Shown here piece by piece: positions 42,510 through 51,531 of a stretch of DNA of 64,000 bases. The notes under the pieces were generated by a model. That model made no database searches. It saw only the letters and a list, made by a program, of their open reading frames with translations, and was not told the origin of the DNA. How positions within the stretch are numbered: position 1 is the first letter of the stretch; the number at the start of each line of letters is the position of its first letter. The translations under genes were made by a program, and so were the position numbers. Origin of the DNA: UBA6244 sp963676875 (lineage in GTDB: Bacteria > Bacteroidota > Bacteroidia > Bacteroidales > F082); contig OY781436.1 of the NCBI GenBank assembly GCA_963676875.1, positions 2,232,001 through 2,296,000 of the forward strand, in the 5' to 3' direction.

Positions 42510-43766
42510 ATGAAAAAGCTAATTAATTCAATTCTTTTCCTGGCTCTGATGGCCTTTGTCGTAACCTCTTGTAGTAAAAGTGACAACCCCATCATTCCTG
42601 ATCCCACGCCTTCCACCGGCGATCATCCCGTGTTGTGGAGTTACGATCTTGGCAATGGCGGATTGTCGGATATCATTCCGGCCATCGACGAAAACGACAA
42701 CATTTATTTCTCCATGGTGAAAGAAGATGGCTCTGGAGTGTTGGTTTTTGCACTCGATAAAAACGGTAACGAACTATGGAAAACAGAAGTTGCAGGAACA
42801 TCAACCGAAAAAGTAACCTATTCCGGCGGCAAGGTGTTTGTTGCTACTGAAAACCCCGTTGGAATTCACTGTATTCAAGGCTCCGGTGGCTCCATATTGT
42901 GGAGCAAGGATTATACCGCTGAATACGATTTTGAATGGATGCTGCAGGTGGCCGTAAACAACAACAAAGTATATCTTTCAACAGGTCAGTTTTTTTACGG
43001 ATTTCTGCTGGCGCTGGATTTTGATGGCAATGAACTCTGGATGAAACAAGGCCCCACCATGGGCGCCGCTTACTCCTTGAGTGCATTTGGAAATGAGTTG
43101 TATTTCAGCGATGGAGAATACCTGTTTCGCTACGACGACAATGGCACATCATGCGATTCGATATGGGCTTATACTTTGTTAGAAGGAAAAAGTACCGTCG
43201 GACAAAAAGGTTATTTTGATGCTTTCAATGTGGTTTTTGGCGCTGATGACAACATATACTTACGTAATGATACCAAAATTGAAATTATTTCGCGTACGGG
43301 GCAGCTTGTAAATGAGATTAACCTGGGTGACGATTTTTACAGCAGCTATAGTGGGATTATTTTAACTGCCGACAATTCCATTGTTATTGGCAACGGCAAC
43401 CTGGTGAAATACAGCCACGCAGGTATCATGGAGTGGGAAACCGACATCCACGACGGTTGGCTTGTGAATCCCTCCTTTCAAACAGCTCCCGTGTTGTCGT
43501 CCAATGGCGATTTTTACGATGCGCAGTTGTTTGGCTTGTATTCTGTAAAGGAAAATGGAACCCTCAACTGGAAAGAAAATGCTGAAACCGAAGCCGGTAC
43601 CGAATACGGCAACCTCCACCCACCTGTTCTTACCCACGAAGGAAACATCATCAGCGTTTCTACCGAACAAAGTGTAGTGAGGTGTTTCAAAGGCGATGGT
43701 CATGGGTTGGCAACAAGTGGTTGGCCCAAGGTTTATGGAGATTACGGAAATACTTGTTCAAAATAA
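42510..43766 (+). CDS. PQQ-like beta-propeller lipoprotein
   Basis: 418 residues. A lipobox (VVTSC, Cys 21) is followed by an acidic/proline linker and propeller blades with the pattern 'VFALDKNGNELWKTEV', 'LLALDFDGNELWMKQG', 'IMEWETDIHDGW' and 'ENGTLNWKENAE'. PQQ-like propellers usually serve as protein interaction scaffolds (as in BamB) or surface proteins; PQQ binding itself cannot be inferred. It sits between two envelope protein genes and is followed by a strong palindrome at 43780-43839. Confidence 0.85.
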   Translation: MKKLINSILFLALMAFVVTSCSKSDNPIIPDPTPSTGDHPVLWSYDLGNGGLSDIIPAIDENDNIYFSMVKEDGSGVLVFALDKNGNELWKTEVAGTSTEKVTYSGGKVFVATENPVGIHCIQGSGGSILWSKDYTAEYDFEWMLQVAVNNNKVYLSTGQFFYGFLLALDFDGNELWMKQGPTMGAAYSLSAFGNELYFSDGEYLFRYDDNGTSCDSIWAYTLLEGKSTVGQKGYFDAFNVVFGADDNIYLRNDTKIEIISRTGQLVNEINLGDDFYSSYSGIILTADNSIVIGNGNLVKYSHAGIMEWETDIHDGWLVNPSFQTAPVLSSNGDFYDAQLFGLYSVKENGTLNWKENAETEAGTEYGNLHPPVLTHEGNIISVSTEQSVVRCFKGDGHGLATSGWPKVYGDYGNTCSK

Positions 43767-43779
43767 ACTAACACATCTT

Positions 43780-43839
43780 GTCATGCTGAGTGCAGCGAAG
43801 CGTCTCGTTTTCAATGCTTCCCCCTGCACTCAGTCTGAC
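43780..43839 (+). repeat. Long palindromic element after the propeller gene
   Basis: GTCA, CTGAGTGCAG (43786-43795) and GAAGC (43797-43801) pair with GCTTC (43816-43820), CTGCACTCAG (43824-43833) and TGAC (43836-43839), giving about 19 pairs. The phrase GTCATGCTGAGTGCAGCGAA is a familiar dispersed intergenic palindrome in Bacteroidota. It could act as a terminator or mRNA-stabilising hairpin. Confidence 0.7.
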
Positions 43840-43892
43840 TAACAACCACTATCTGGTAAAGGCGCGTTTTAAAATCTTTCAAATCTAACATC

Positions 43893-46397
43893 ATGAATAA
43901 ATATCTACTAATTTTTCTTGCCCTAGGCATACTCACTTTGCCCTTTGCCTGCAAAAAGAAGACCGACGACCCTGATCCCGAACCAACTCCGGGTGAAGTT
44001 ATTGTAGCCGATATTACCAAGGTAATGGACGAACAAACCCGATCGGCCATTTCCGGCCTTGACACCACCAACTTCACTTTTACCTTTTCGGGTGAAAGCG
44101 ACTTGATTCGGGGTCTGCAGGTGGGTGATATTTTGGTGGATAGTGCTTCGGCATGGGCACACTATGGCTACCTGCGGAAAATTGTTTCCATCGAAACTTC
44201 CAAAGGCGAAACCAAAGTGTTTACCACCCAGGCCGGACTTACGGAAGCCATCCTGCAGGGAAGCATTGATTTCAATAGTGGAAGCTTGAAAACCAGTCAG
44301 ATTGAACGCATGGAGCTGGCCGACGGGGTGAAACTGAAAAACCTGAAAAATACCGACTTTACGGTTTTCGATATGGAATACGACATGACCTTTGGCAGTG
44401 GCACCGATCAGGTAACGGTTCAGGGAAACACTTCCCTCGATATGGGCGTGTTTTTTAAATTTAACTGGGATTACTGTATCCTGTGTTTACCTCCGGAGGT
44501 AACCATCGAGCTCTTTGAATCCGGGGTAGAAATCAACCAAAGTGCTTCCATCAATGTGGTTTCACAATATGGGGCTTCTGTAAATCAACGCATACCTGTG
44601 GCTACCTTTTATTTCGAACCCTGGACTTTTGCCATTGGACCTGTTCCGGTGGTGTTTGTTCCTAAAATACAACTGTTTGTGGGTGTTGACGGACAACTTA
44701 CGGCCGAGTTTACCACCGGTGCTTCGGAGTCGTTCAATGGTCGTTTGGGTACACGTTACACGTCTGCCGATGGGTGGAGCACCATCAAAGAAAAAACATT
44801 TACCTACGATTACTACCCTCCCGAACTCGACATTTCCATGAATGTGGAAGCCGGTGTAGGTCCCGAAATTAGTCTGTTGCTGTATGGTGTGGCCGGTCCA
44901 TTTACCAACGTTACCGCTTGTTCGCTACTTGAGGCAGAACTGCATACCGGTACTGAAAACTGGACATTGGACTATAAGGTTGGTGTAAAAGCCGAAGTGG
45001 GTATCAGGGTTGATGTGCTGCTGTTTGAAGACGAGTGGAGCTCCGATTTTTGCTTGTTTGAACAAAGCCTCATGCACCTGGAAGACGAACCCTTGACTAC
45101 CGGAATCTTTTTTGAATCTCCGGCTGATGGCAACTGGTTATCCCTTGGAAGTCAGGTTCTTCTAAAAGCCAGGGTTTCGGGGGCTACCCCATCTCAGGTA
45201 GAATTTTTGGTGGACGGTTCCCTTATTTCTACCCTAACACAAGAACCTTGGGAGTATTCCTGGAATACAGCATCATCCACTTATGGAGAACATACCCTTA
45301 TCGTAAATGACATCATCGGTGGCTTGACGGTGGCTTCAGACACCATCACCATTAGCCTTCTGGATGCCGTCTGGGAAGTCGTCGATTTGAGTGCATTAAA
45401 CCAAAACAACGAAACCATCAATACCGATGTATTTTTTGTGAGTGAAAATGAAGGTTGGATGACTGGCGGCACAGGCTATGGATTTGACGGATATGCACTT
45501 CACACTACCGATGGTGGAGCAAGTTGGGAAAAAATATCTCCTACCGGATTAGACGCACCCACAACGCTAAAGAATCTGCTTTTCCTTAATGAAGATGAAA
45601 TTCTGGTTAGAACAATTATTGGAGAAGTGCGCACTTCCTATGATTGGGGACAGATCATTTGGTGGGATTTTCCCCCACCTACCGGGGGATTAACCTATGA
45701 AGATATTGAAGTGAAAAGTATCGCCATTAGTGCAAGTGGTTATCTGATGTCCACCGGCAATAGGATTAATGAAACAAATTACAGTATCCGCAGGGCACAG
45801 GCAGTGTCTGGTGATTTCCAACCGGAAGACGTAATTGCTATACCCTATTACTACGAAGATTTTCCAGCCCATCCTGAAATTTATTTTAGAAACGACAAGG
45901 GAATCGTGTACGATATTAAAGATCAAAGTAACCCATTACGTCAGTATATTATGCTTTCAGAAGACGGGGGTGTAAGCTGGGAATCACTTCAATTGAATGC
46001 CTCCGGAATCACCCGTGATGATGATATTTATGGGGCATTTTTTCTGGATGAAAACAAAGGCTGGCTGGTTGGTCGCGAAAGTCAGGGATTTGCCGTGGTA
46101 CTGATTACCGAAGACGGAGGCCTGAGTTGGGAGAAAATAAATGTTGAAGCGGCCTATAATTTTGGTTCCATTTGGATGTTAAGTAATGAGGAAGGTTATG
46201 CTACCGTTGATGCCTATGATTCTGGTGATATTGGCCACTCCAAATTATATCACACGCAAGATGGAGGACATACCTGGATGGCTGTTGAACTAGTAACAAC
46301 CATCATGCCTATGAAAAAAGTCTTCTTCAAAGGCCCCTATTTAGGTTATGTGGTTGGTCAGGGTTCTGATGTTTATAGGTTTTCTGTAAGCAAATAA
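43893..46397 (+). CDS. Large lipoprotein with Ig-like domain and BNR/YCF48-like propeller
   Basis: 834 residues. A lipoprotein signal (LTLPFAC, Cys 20) is followed by KKKTDDPDPEPTPGE, an acidic linker of the kind seen on surface-exposed Bacteroidota lipoproteins. Residues about 35-395 are an unassigned beta-rich part. An Ig-like domain lies at about 405-490 ('GIFFESPADGNWLSLGSQVLLKARVSG...HTLIVND'). The C-terminal third is a propeller with 'HTTDGGASWEKIS', 'LSEDGGVSWESL', 'ITEDGGLSWEKI' and 'HTQDGGHTWMAV' repeats like YCF48. Likely exposed on the cell surface; ligand unknown. Confidence 0.85.
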   Translation: MNKYLLIFLALGILTLPFACKKKTDDPDPEPTPGEVIVADITKVMDEQTRSAISGLDTTNFTFTFSGESDLIRGLQVGDILVDSASAWAHYGYLRKIVSIETSKGETKVFTTQAGLTEAILQGSIDFNSGSLKTSQIERMELADGVKLKNLKNTDFTVFDMEYDMTFGSGTDQVTVQGNTSLDMGVFFKFNWDYCILCLPPEVTIELFESGVEINQSASINVVSQYGASVNQRIPVATFYFEPWTFAIGPVPVVFVPKIQLFVGVDGQLTAEFTTGASESFNGRLGTRYTSADGWSTIKEKTFTYDYYPPELDISMNVEAGVGPEISLLLYGVAGPFTNVTACSLLEAELHTGTENWTLDYKVGVKAEVGIRVDVLLFEDEWSSDFCLFEQSLMHLEDEPLTTGIFFESPADGNWLSLGSQVLLKARVSGATPSQVEFLVDGSLISTLTQEPWEYSWNTASSTYGEHTLIVNDIIGGLTVASDTITISLLDAVWEVVDLSALNQNNETINTDVFFVSENEGWMTGGTGYGFDGYALHTTDGGASWEKISPTGLDAPTTLKNLLFLNEDEILVRTIIGEVRTSYDWGQIIWWDFPPPTGGLTYEDIEVKSIAISASGYLMSTGNRINETNYSIRRAQAVSGDFQPEDVIAIPYYYEDFPAHPEIYFRNDKGIVYDIKDQSNPLRQYIMLSEDGGVSWESLQLNASGITRDDDIYGAFFLDENKGWLVGRESQGFAVVLITEDGGLSWEKINVEAAYNFGSIWMLSNEEGYATVDAYDSGDIGHSKLYHTQDGGHTWMAVELVTTIMPMKKVFFKGPYLGYVVGQGSDVYRFSVSK

Positions 46398-46426
46398 TTG
46401 AAATGGTATAAATAAAATACAATCCG

Positions 46427-47473
46427 ATGAAAAAGTTACTCGTATTCTCTCTATTGTTTGCCATGGCTTGCGCAACTGCACAAGCTCAGTTTGGTATCGA
46501 ACATAAGATTAGAAGCAAATTTGAGAAAAAAGGCAAAGAAGAAGCCAAAAAAGGTGTAGAAAAAGCCGAGGATAAAGGCATGGAAGAAGCCGAAAAAGGT
46601 TTGGACAAAGGTGCCGAAGCTGCCGAACCGGGAATACAAAAAGCCGAAGAAGCTGAAAAACAGGGAGAAGAATATACCCTGATAGGTCTGCAAAAATATG
46701 GGGAATTTGTAGATGGTTATGAAGCCGATGTAGCCAGTAAAGATCCGGAAGATTACAGAAGATATGGTTTTGAGTCAGCCATTGTGGAATATAAACTCGA
46801 AGGATCTGACGAAGGTACAAAAACACTTTATATCGATCGGGGAGGGTATAAATATGCCGAATATGAGACCATTGTAAAGAAGAAATCGGAAGAACGAAAT
46901 ACGGTAATTCTGATTGGAAGCGACATAATAACCCTCAATTATGAGAATAATTCTGCTGTAAAAATGCATAATCCCGCCGCCTATTGGCTGGCCAATCCCA
47001 ACCGCGATTGGGAAGAAACCGGAAAAAATATGCTCATTCACATGGGTTATGAAATCATCGGACAAGAAACAATTTCCGGGAAGGAGTGCGACATCTGGAA
47101 ACAGGGAAAAAGCAAAATCTGGGTATGGAATGGGTTAACCTTAAAATCGCAGGTAGGCAAAGATAGGGAGATAGCCACTTCGGTAAAAATAAATGAAGGT
47201 GTTGATTATGAAATGTTTGAAGTGCCGGAAGGTTATGAACTTGAAGTAATTAAAGCTGCTGACATGTTCCCCGACCCGGAGGATGGCTCAATTGAAGAAG
47301 ACCAAATGACTGAAGAGGAATTTAATGCGCTGCTCGACGAAATTGAAACCATGTCGTATTCCGAATATAAAGTCAAAGTACTCGAGGAAAACCCTGGAAT
47401 GGAAGATGAGCAAATAAAGCAGTCTTATTTGCTTTTGAGGCAACAAGCCAAAAGGAGGCACAGGGAAGAGTAA
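46427..47473 (+). CDS. Secreted hypothetical protein with Lys/Glu-rich helical spacer
   Basis: 348 residues. Signal sequence MKKLLVFSLLFAMACATAQA; a Cys at 15 could make it a lipoprotein instead. Residues about 30-85 are a charged, repetitive spacer (KGVEKAEDKG, EKGLDKGAEAAE). The core (about 110-285) is paralogous to the 41853 gene product. The C-terminal 60 residues are acidic and helical ('LLDEIETMSYSEYKVKVLEENPG'). A good terminator follows 31 bp after the stop. Function unknown. Confidence 0.78.
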   Translation: MKKLLVFSLLFAMACATAQAQFGIEHKIRSKFEKKGKEEAKKGVEKAEDKGMEEAEKGLDKGAEAAEPGIQKAEEAEKQGEEYTLIGLQKYGEFVDGYEADVASKDPEDYRRYGFESAIVEYKLEGSDEGTKTLYIDRGGYKYAEYETIVKKKSEERNTVILIGSDIITLNYENNSAVKMHNPAAYWLANPNRDWEETGKNMLIHMGYEIIGQETISGKECDIWKQGKSKIWVWNGLTLKSQVGKDREIATSVKINEGVDYEMFEVPEGYELEVIKAADMFPDPEDGSIEEDQMTEEEFNALLDEIETMSYSEYKVKVLEENPGMEDEQIKQSYLLLRQQAKRRHREE

Positions 47474-47503
47474 AGTTGTCGTAGCTTTTCTTATGCATTT
47501 GGC

Positions 47504-47532
47504 AGGTGGCTCAATAAAAAGCCACCTTTTTT
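47504..47532 (+). terminator. Rho-independent terminator closing the envelope gene run
   Basis: AGGTGGCT (47504-47511) and AGCCACCT (47520-47527) form an 8-bp perfect stem with an 8-nt loop, followed by TTTTT. Confidence 0.85.
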
Positions 47533-47576
47533 AGGATACACATGTTGAACTCAGGGTAAAAAAATCGTTGTGCATT

Positions 47577-48116
47577 TCATCTCAACCATTGTAAAGCAAA
47601 TATAGCCATTCCGGCAAATAGAGCCAGCAGTAACAGCAATTTGGCTATCAACGAAAGTGTTTTTATCGTTTTTTTTGTTTTGAGGTTATGTTGATCTTTT
47701 AACATTGTTTGATTGTAACTGTCCTCAATGGATTTGACGATTTCAGTAGTTTCGGCTTTCGTCGACTTGGTTTGGTATTGTTTGCTTATGGTACCGTACT
47801 TGAGTGCCGACTTCAGGTATGGAGAATACTTAGTTTGTTTAAAGAGTAGGTAATTTGAAAAAGCCAATGCGAGCCATAGTCGAGATACACACTGACTACC
47901 TAAAATGAAGGGGTCGTTTATTATTTTTTCGCCGTACTTAATTGATTCTTCATACAACCCCAGGTGCCGTCCTGCTACACATAGGGTGTAGTTGATAAAG
48001 TAGGAGTCTGTTTCCGCCCACGAGCCCTCGTTTTCCAGTTTTTTTGCCAATGAATAGGCTGTTTGATGGTCTTCCTTCTCCAGGGTTTTCATTATTTCAG
48101 CTAGTTGAATGTTCAT
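47577..48116 (-). CDS. TPR-like soluble domain with C-terminal membrane helix, hypothetical
   Basis: 179 residues from the ATG at 48116 (MNIQLAEIMKTLE...); the frame also opens at 48143, nine codons earlier. The N-terminal 150 residues look helical and TPR-like ('YSLAKKLENEGSWAETDSYFINYTLCVAGRHLGLYEESIKYGEKII'). The last 25 residues are a membrane helix (LIAKLLLLLALFAGMAIFAL) ending in Trp-Leu-Arg, so the soluble domain probably faces the cytoplasm. It is divergent from the sigma factor gene 225 bp away; a functional link is possible but not shown. Confidence 0.7.
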   Translation of the reverse strand: MNIQLAEIMKTLEKEDHQTAYSLAKKLENEGSWAETDSYFINYTLCVAGRHLGLYEESIKYGEKIINDPFILGSQCVSRLWLALAFSNYLLFKQTKYSPYLKSALKYGTISKQYQTKSTKAETTEIVKSIEDSYNQTMLKDQHNLKTKKTIKTLSLIAKLLLLLALFAGMAIFALQWLR

Positions 48117-48287
48117 GGTTTCGGAATTAAAATAAGCTACCAACCCATTTCTGCCAACGACTTAGGATTTTTTAAAAAAAATTAAGGTCAAAATCAGAAC
48201 AGCTTGAAAACAAGTTATAGACTAACCTTACAACTGTTTTTCCTGCTTTGGTAAACAAAATTATTTTCATTTAACTGTAAAAAATGT

Positions 48288-48295
48288 TATATTTG
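48288..48295 (+). promoter_or_regulatory. -7 element for the sigma factor gene
   Basis: TATATTTG at 48288-48295 with TTTT (not TTTG) at the -33 position near 48264. The predicted start near 48302 leaves a leader of about 40 nt and fits the TTG start codon at 48341. Confidence 0.5.
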
Positions 48296-48340
48296 TAGCA
48301 TCAGCCTAAACCGGAGACTTTACCAATTATATTTTTAAAA

Positions 48341-48985
48341 TTGAAAAACGTTGATTTAAAATATTTGGCCAACTGTGCCGATTTGATTCAAAAATTTGAA
48401 TTCGATCCGGAAGAATATCAAAGGGTGATACATACGCTTGTTTCCGAAAGCCAATCGTTCAGGATAGGATTTGGCAATAAGTACAGGTTGACTTCGAACG
48501 AGATTAACGACCTTACTTCGGGTTGTTTATTGAAACTTATCGACCGGATTCGGATTAGAGAGGCGCAAGGAATGGGTATTGAAAACATACAAGGCTATTT
48601 TGCCGGTATATTCAAAAACGAGGTAATTGATTACCTGAATGATAAAAACAGAGCAAACATGAAGTTCGTTTCTCTTGGCGACATGTCGAATTTTGAGGCA
48701 GAAATACAAAGTAACTACGATCAAGCATCAGAAAGAAAAATAGGTGCTCTGATTAAAACTGTTGAGAGACTTAGACCAAAAGATCAAGTGATCGTATTCA
48801 TGCGGTATTACGGCAATTTTTCCCTGGAGGAAATCGGAAACGTACTGAAGATTAGCGACGATTCGGTAAAAACCACCCTACATCGGGCGCTGAGAAAAAT
48901 GAGGAGTTTTTTGGTGGAGGAGATGGAAGCAGGTTGTGAGTTGAATCAACAAATTAACCCGACTGAGGATCGAAAACAGTTCTAA
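48341..48985 (+). CDS. Sigma-70 family RNA polymerase sigma factor (ECF-like)
   Basis: 214 residues. Region 2-like part at about 35-100 ('TSNEINDLTSGCLLKLIDRI', 'NIQGYFAGIFKNEVIDYLND') and region 4 at about 145-195 ('LRPKDQVIVFMRYYGNFSLEEIGNVLKISDDSVKTTLHRALRKMR'). No region 1.1 or 3, so of the ECF type. The start is TTG: an in-frame TAG at 48296-48298 lies upstream and no ATG lies between, while a -7 element sits at the right distance. No anti-sigma gene follows on the same strand, which is unusual for ECF factors. A two-way terminator lies behind it. Confidence 0.85.
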   Translation: MKNVDLKYLANCADLIQKFEFDPEEYQRVIHTLVSESQSFRIGFGNKYRLTSNEINDLTSGCLLKLIDRIRIREAQGMGIENIQGYFAGIFKNEVIDYLNDKNRANMKFVSLGDMSNFEAEIQSNYDQASERKIGALIKTVERLRPKDQVIVFMRYYGNFSLEEIGNVLKISDDSVKTTLHRALRKMRSFLVEEMEAGCELNQQINPTEDRKQF

Positions 48986-49009
48986 TGATTATATAAAGAA
49001 AAGTCATAC

Positions 49010-49041
49010 AAAAAAAGCGACCCTCACGAGCCGCTTTTTTT
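49010..49041. terminator. Bidirectional terminator between the sigma factor and EF-G2 genes
   Basis: AAAAAAAGCG and CGCTTTTTTT frame a 12-nt interior that contains a small CTC/GAG pair. The A-run and T-run make it work in both directions for the convergent genes. Confidence 0.75.
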
Positions 49042-49058
49042 CTATCTCAACAAAAAAT

Positions 49059-51194
49059 TTAATCTTCGTTTTCTTGCGATTCTTCGTATTCCTTCAACAG
49101 TTTGTCCTGAACATCTGTCGGAACTTGTTGGTAGGTGTCGTAAGTCAAGCTAAATGTTCCGCGACCGGAAGTTACGGCACTCAACGAGGTAACATACTTA
49201 CTCATTTCGGCTCCGGGTACTTTCGCTTTAATTACCTGATTTTTTCCTGCAGATTCCATGCCCATGATAATGGCACGACGACCTTGCAAGTCGGTCATAA
49301 CGGCACCCATCATATCTTCGGGTACGGTAACCACCAAGTCGTAAACGGGTTCCATAATCTTGGGTCCTGCATTTCTGAAGGCTTCGCTAAAAGCGTGACG
49401 TCCGGCTAACTTAAACGAAATTTCATTGGAATCAACGGGGTGCATTTTTCCATCATAAACATATACTACAATATCACGGGCATACGATCCGGTTAATGGC
49501 CCTTCTGTCATACGTTCCATAATCCCTTTCAGGATGGCAGGCAAAAAACGAGCGTCGATGGAACCACCCACAATACAGTTGTGGAAAATCAGTTTTCCAC
49601 CCCAGGTCATTTCATGTTCTTCTGTTCCTCGAACAGGAAAATCTGTGGGATGTTTGTAACCTTCAACATAGGGTTGAATCATCAAATGAACCTCGCCAAA
49701 CTGACCTGATCCACCTGATTGCTTTTTGTGACGGTAGTCGGCACGAGCACTTTTGGTAATGGTTTCGCGGTAAGGCACCTTGGGGGCAAAGGTTTCCACT
49801 TCAATTTTAAATACATTTTTTAAATACCACTTGATGGTGTTCAAATGGAATTCGCCCTGACATTTGATGAGCATCTGTTTGAGCTCGCGCGACAGACCAA
49901 CCGAAATGGTTGGGTCGGTGCGATGCATTTCGTGCAAAGCTCCGGCAAGTTTTTCATCATCCGATGAGTTCAAAGCTTTAACGGCAACGGTATAAAGCTC
50001 GGTAGGTAGGTTCAAGCCTTCAAAACTTTCACTGCCAAGTTTGGGATCCATTAACGAATCTCCTGTTTTTACATCTTTCAATTTAATGGCGATGGCAATG
50101 TCTCCGGCCATGATCTTGTCCACTTTTTCCCGGTTTTTCCCGTTTAGGATAAACAATTGCGACAAGCGTTCTTTGTTTCCGGTTCGTGGATTGATCAGGT
50201 CTGTACCTTCGGTAAGAATCCCTCCGTTTAGTTTGAAAAAGGATACTTCGCCCAAATGTTGCTCGATGGAGGTTTTAAACACAAACAAGCCAACGGGATC
50301 TTTGTCGCTGCAATGGAAGGCAGTTCCTTCATTGGTTTTGCTTTCGCGAACAATGCTGGGTGACGGACATGAGTTAACAATAAAATCAAGGATGCGGGTT
50401 ACGCCAATACCATGTTTGGCTGAGGAACACATCACCGGGAATATGGAGCGCGAAATCAGACCCAAACGTACGCCTTCACGCATTTCTTCCAAAGTCAGGG
50501 TGTCGTTTTCAAAATATTTTTCCATGAGGGCTTCGTCGCCTTCAGCAGCTCTTTCAACAAGGGCGAGGTGCAAATCATCAGCTTTGTCTTTTTCCGAAGC
50601 AGGAATATCTGAAATTTCGGGTTCGCCACCGCCTTCTTTAAATTTGAGTTGTTTCATCAATATCAGGTCTATGACGGTGCTAAAACCTTCACCACCATCA
50701 ACAGGATATTGAGCAACGGTTACTTTGTCGCCAAAATAATCTCTCAGTGAAGTAATGGTTTCATCAAAATTTGCTCCCTGATGATCAAGTTGGTTTACTG
50801 AAAAAACTACCGGACAATTGGCAGCTTCAGTTTGTCTCCAAGCAGTTTCGGTTGTGGCTTCAACGCCTGCCTGACCGTTTACCATTAACAAAGCTGTTCC
50901 TGATACACGCAATGCACCAATGGTTTCTCCTACGTAATCAGAAAAACCGGGGGTGTCGATTATATTAATCTTTTGGTCGTTGTATACAGTGTATAGCAGT
51001 GATGAATGTACTGAATGTTGACGTTCGATCTCAATAGGCCTGTAATCAGAAGCGGTATTGTGGTCTTCCACGGTCCCTTTTCTGTTAATCATTTTTCCTT
51101 CAAACAGCATAGACTCGGCCATGGTAGTCTTGCCGGATTTCGCGCCTCCAATCAGAGCAATGTTTCTGATGTTTTTTGTGTCGTAAACCTTCAT
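49059..51194 (-). CDS. Elongation factor G-like protein (EF-G2 type)
   Basis: 711 residues with EF-G architecture: G domain, domain II, and C-terminal domains III-V ('PYRETITKSARADYRHKKQSGGSGQFGEVHLMIQP', 'GRRAIIMGMESAGKNQVIKAKVPGAEM'). The G domain departs from true EF-G: P-loop GGAKSGKT (16-23), switch II DTPGFSD (80-86) where EF-G has DTPGHVD, and NQLD (134-137) instead of NKxD. Loss of the switch II His, which drives GTP hydrolysis, suggests weak or no GTPase activity. A Bacteroides EF-G2 without GTPase activity has been reported to support translation during starvation. The normal fusA is not in this window. Confidence 0.9.
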   Translation of the reverse strand: MKVYDTKNIRNIALIGGAKSGKTTMAESMLFEGKMINRKGTVEDHNTASDYRPIEIERQHSVHSSLLYTVYNDQKINIIDTPGFSDYVGETIGALRVSGTALLMVNGQAGVEATTETAWRQTEAANCPVVFSVNQLDHQGANFDETITSLRDYFGDKVTVAQYPVDGGEGFSTVIDLILMKQLKFKEGGGEPEISDIPASEKDKADDLHLALVERAAEGDEALMEKYFENDTLTLEEMREGVRLGLISRSIFPVMCSSAKHGIGVTRILDFIVNSCPSPSIVRESKTNEGTAFHCSDKDPVGLFVFKTSIEQHLGEVSFFKLNGGILTEGTDLINPRTGNKERLSQLFILNGKNREKVDKIMAGDIAIAIKLKDVKTGDSLMDPKLGSESFEGLNLPTELYTVAVKALNSSDDEKLAGALHEMHRTDPTISVGLSRELKQMLIKCQGEFHLNTIKWYLKNVFKIEVETFAPKVPYRETITKSARADYRHKKQSGGSGQFGEVHLMIQPYVEGYKHPTDFPVRGTEEHEMTWGGKLIFHNCIVGGSIDARFLPAILKGIMERMTEGPLTGSYARDIVVYVYDGKMHPVDSNEISFKLAGRHAFSEAFRNAGPKIMEPVYDLVVTVPEDMMGAVMTDLQGRRAIIMGMESAGKNQVIKAKVPGAEMSKYVTSLSAVTSGRGTFSLTYDTYQQVPTDVQDKLLKEYEESQENED

Positions 51195-51531
51195 CCTTTT
51201 ATAATATTAATATGTTTGTAACTATTAAAATACATGAGGACTATTCGCATATTATGGAAGATTATTCAGTACAGTTATTTTTGCGAATGAACCTCAATAA
51301 CAGCTTGTTAAACACCAAGCCGATTTTAAACAAGAGGGCAAATGTAATAAATATAATTTTAATTGCCTAAGTGCTACCTAATTTAGAGTGTGTCTAATAA
51401 AAAGGACTAGAAAAGGCGGTAGTGCTTGTAGTGAGCATCTTAGCTTTCACAAGAAAAAAGCATATCAACCATGCTAAATTATTCGTAAGACTTTTCCCAA
51501 TCCTGAAGCGAAGCCAAATTTTGTTCAAATA
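51195..51531. other. Intergenic region with no supported gene
   Basis: 337 bp of AT-rich sequence between the EF-G2 start and the end of the YfcC-type gene, both minus strand. Short frames here overlap the YfcC gene in other frames and do not look like proteins. No clear terminator hairpin was found. Confidence 0.5.

Noticed and set aside
51360..51480. Possible insertion-sequence end (GTGTGTCTAATAAAAAGGAC region) between EF-G2 and the YfcC gene.
   Set aside because: No matching inverted end, target duplication or transposase remnant was found.
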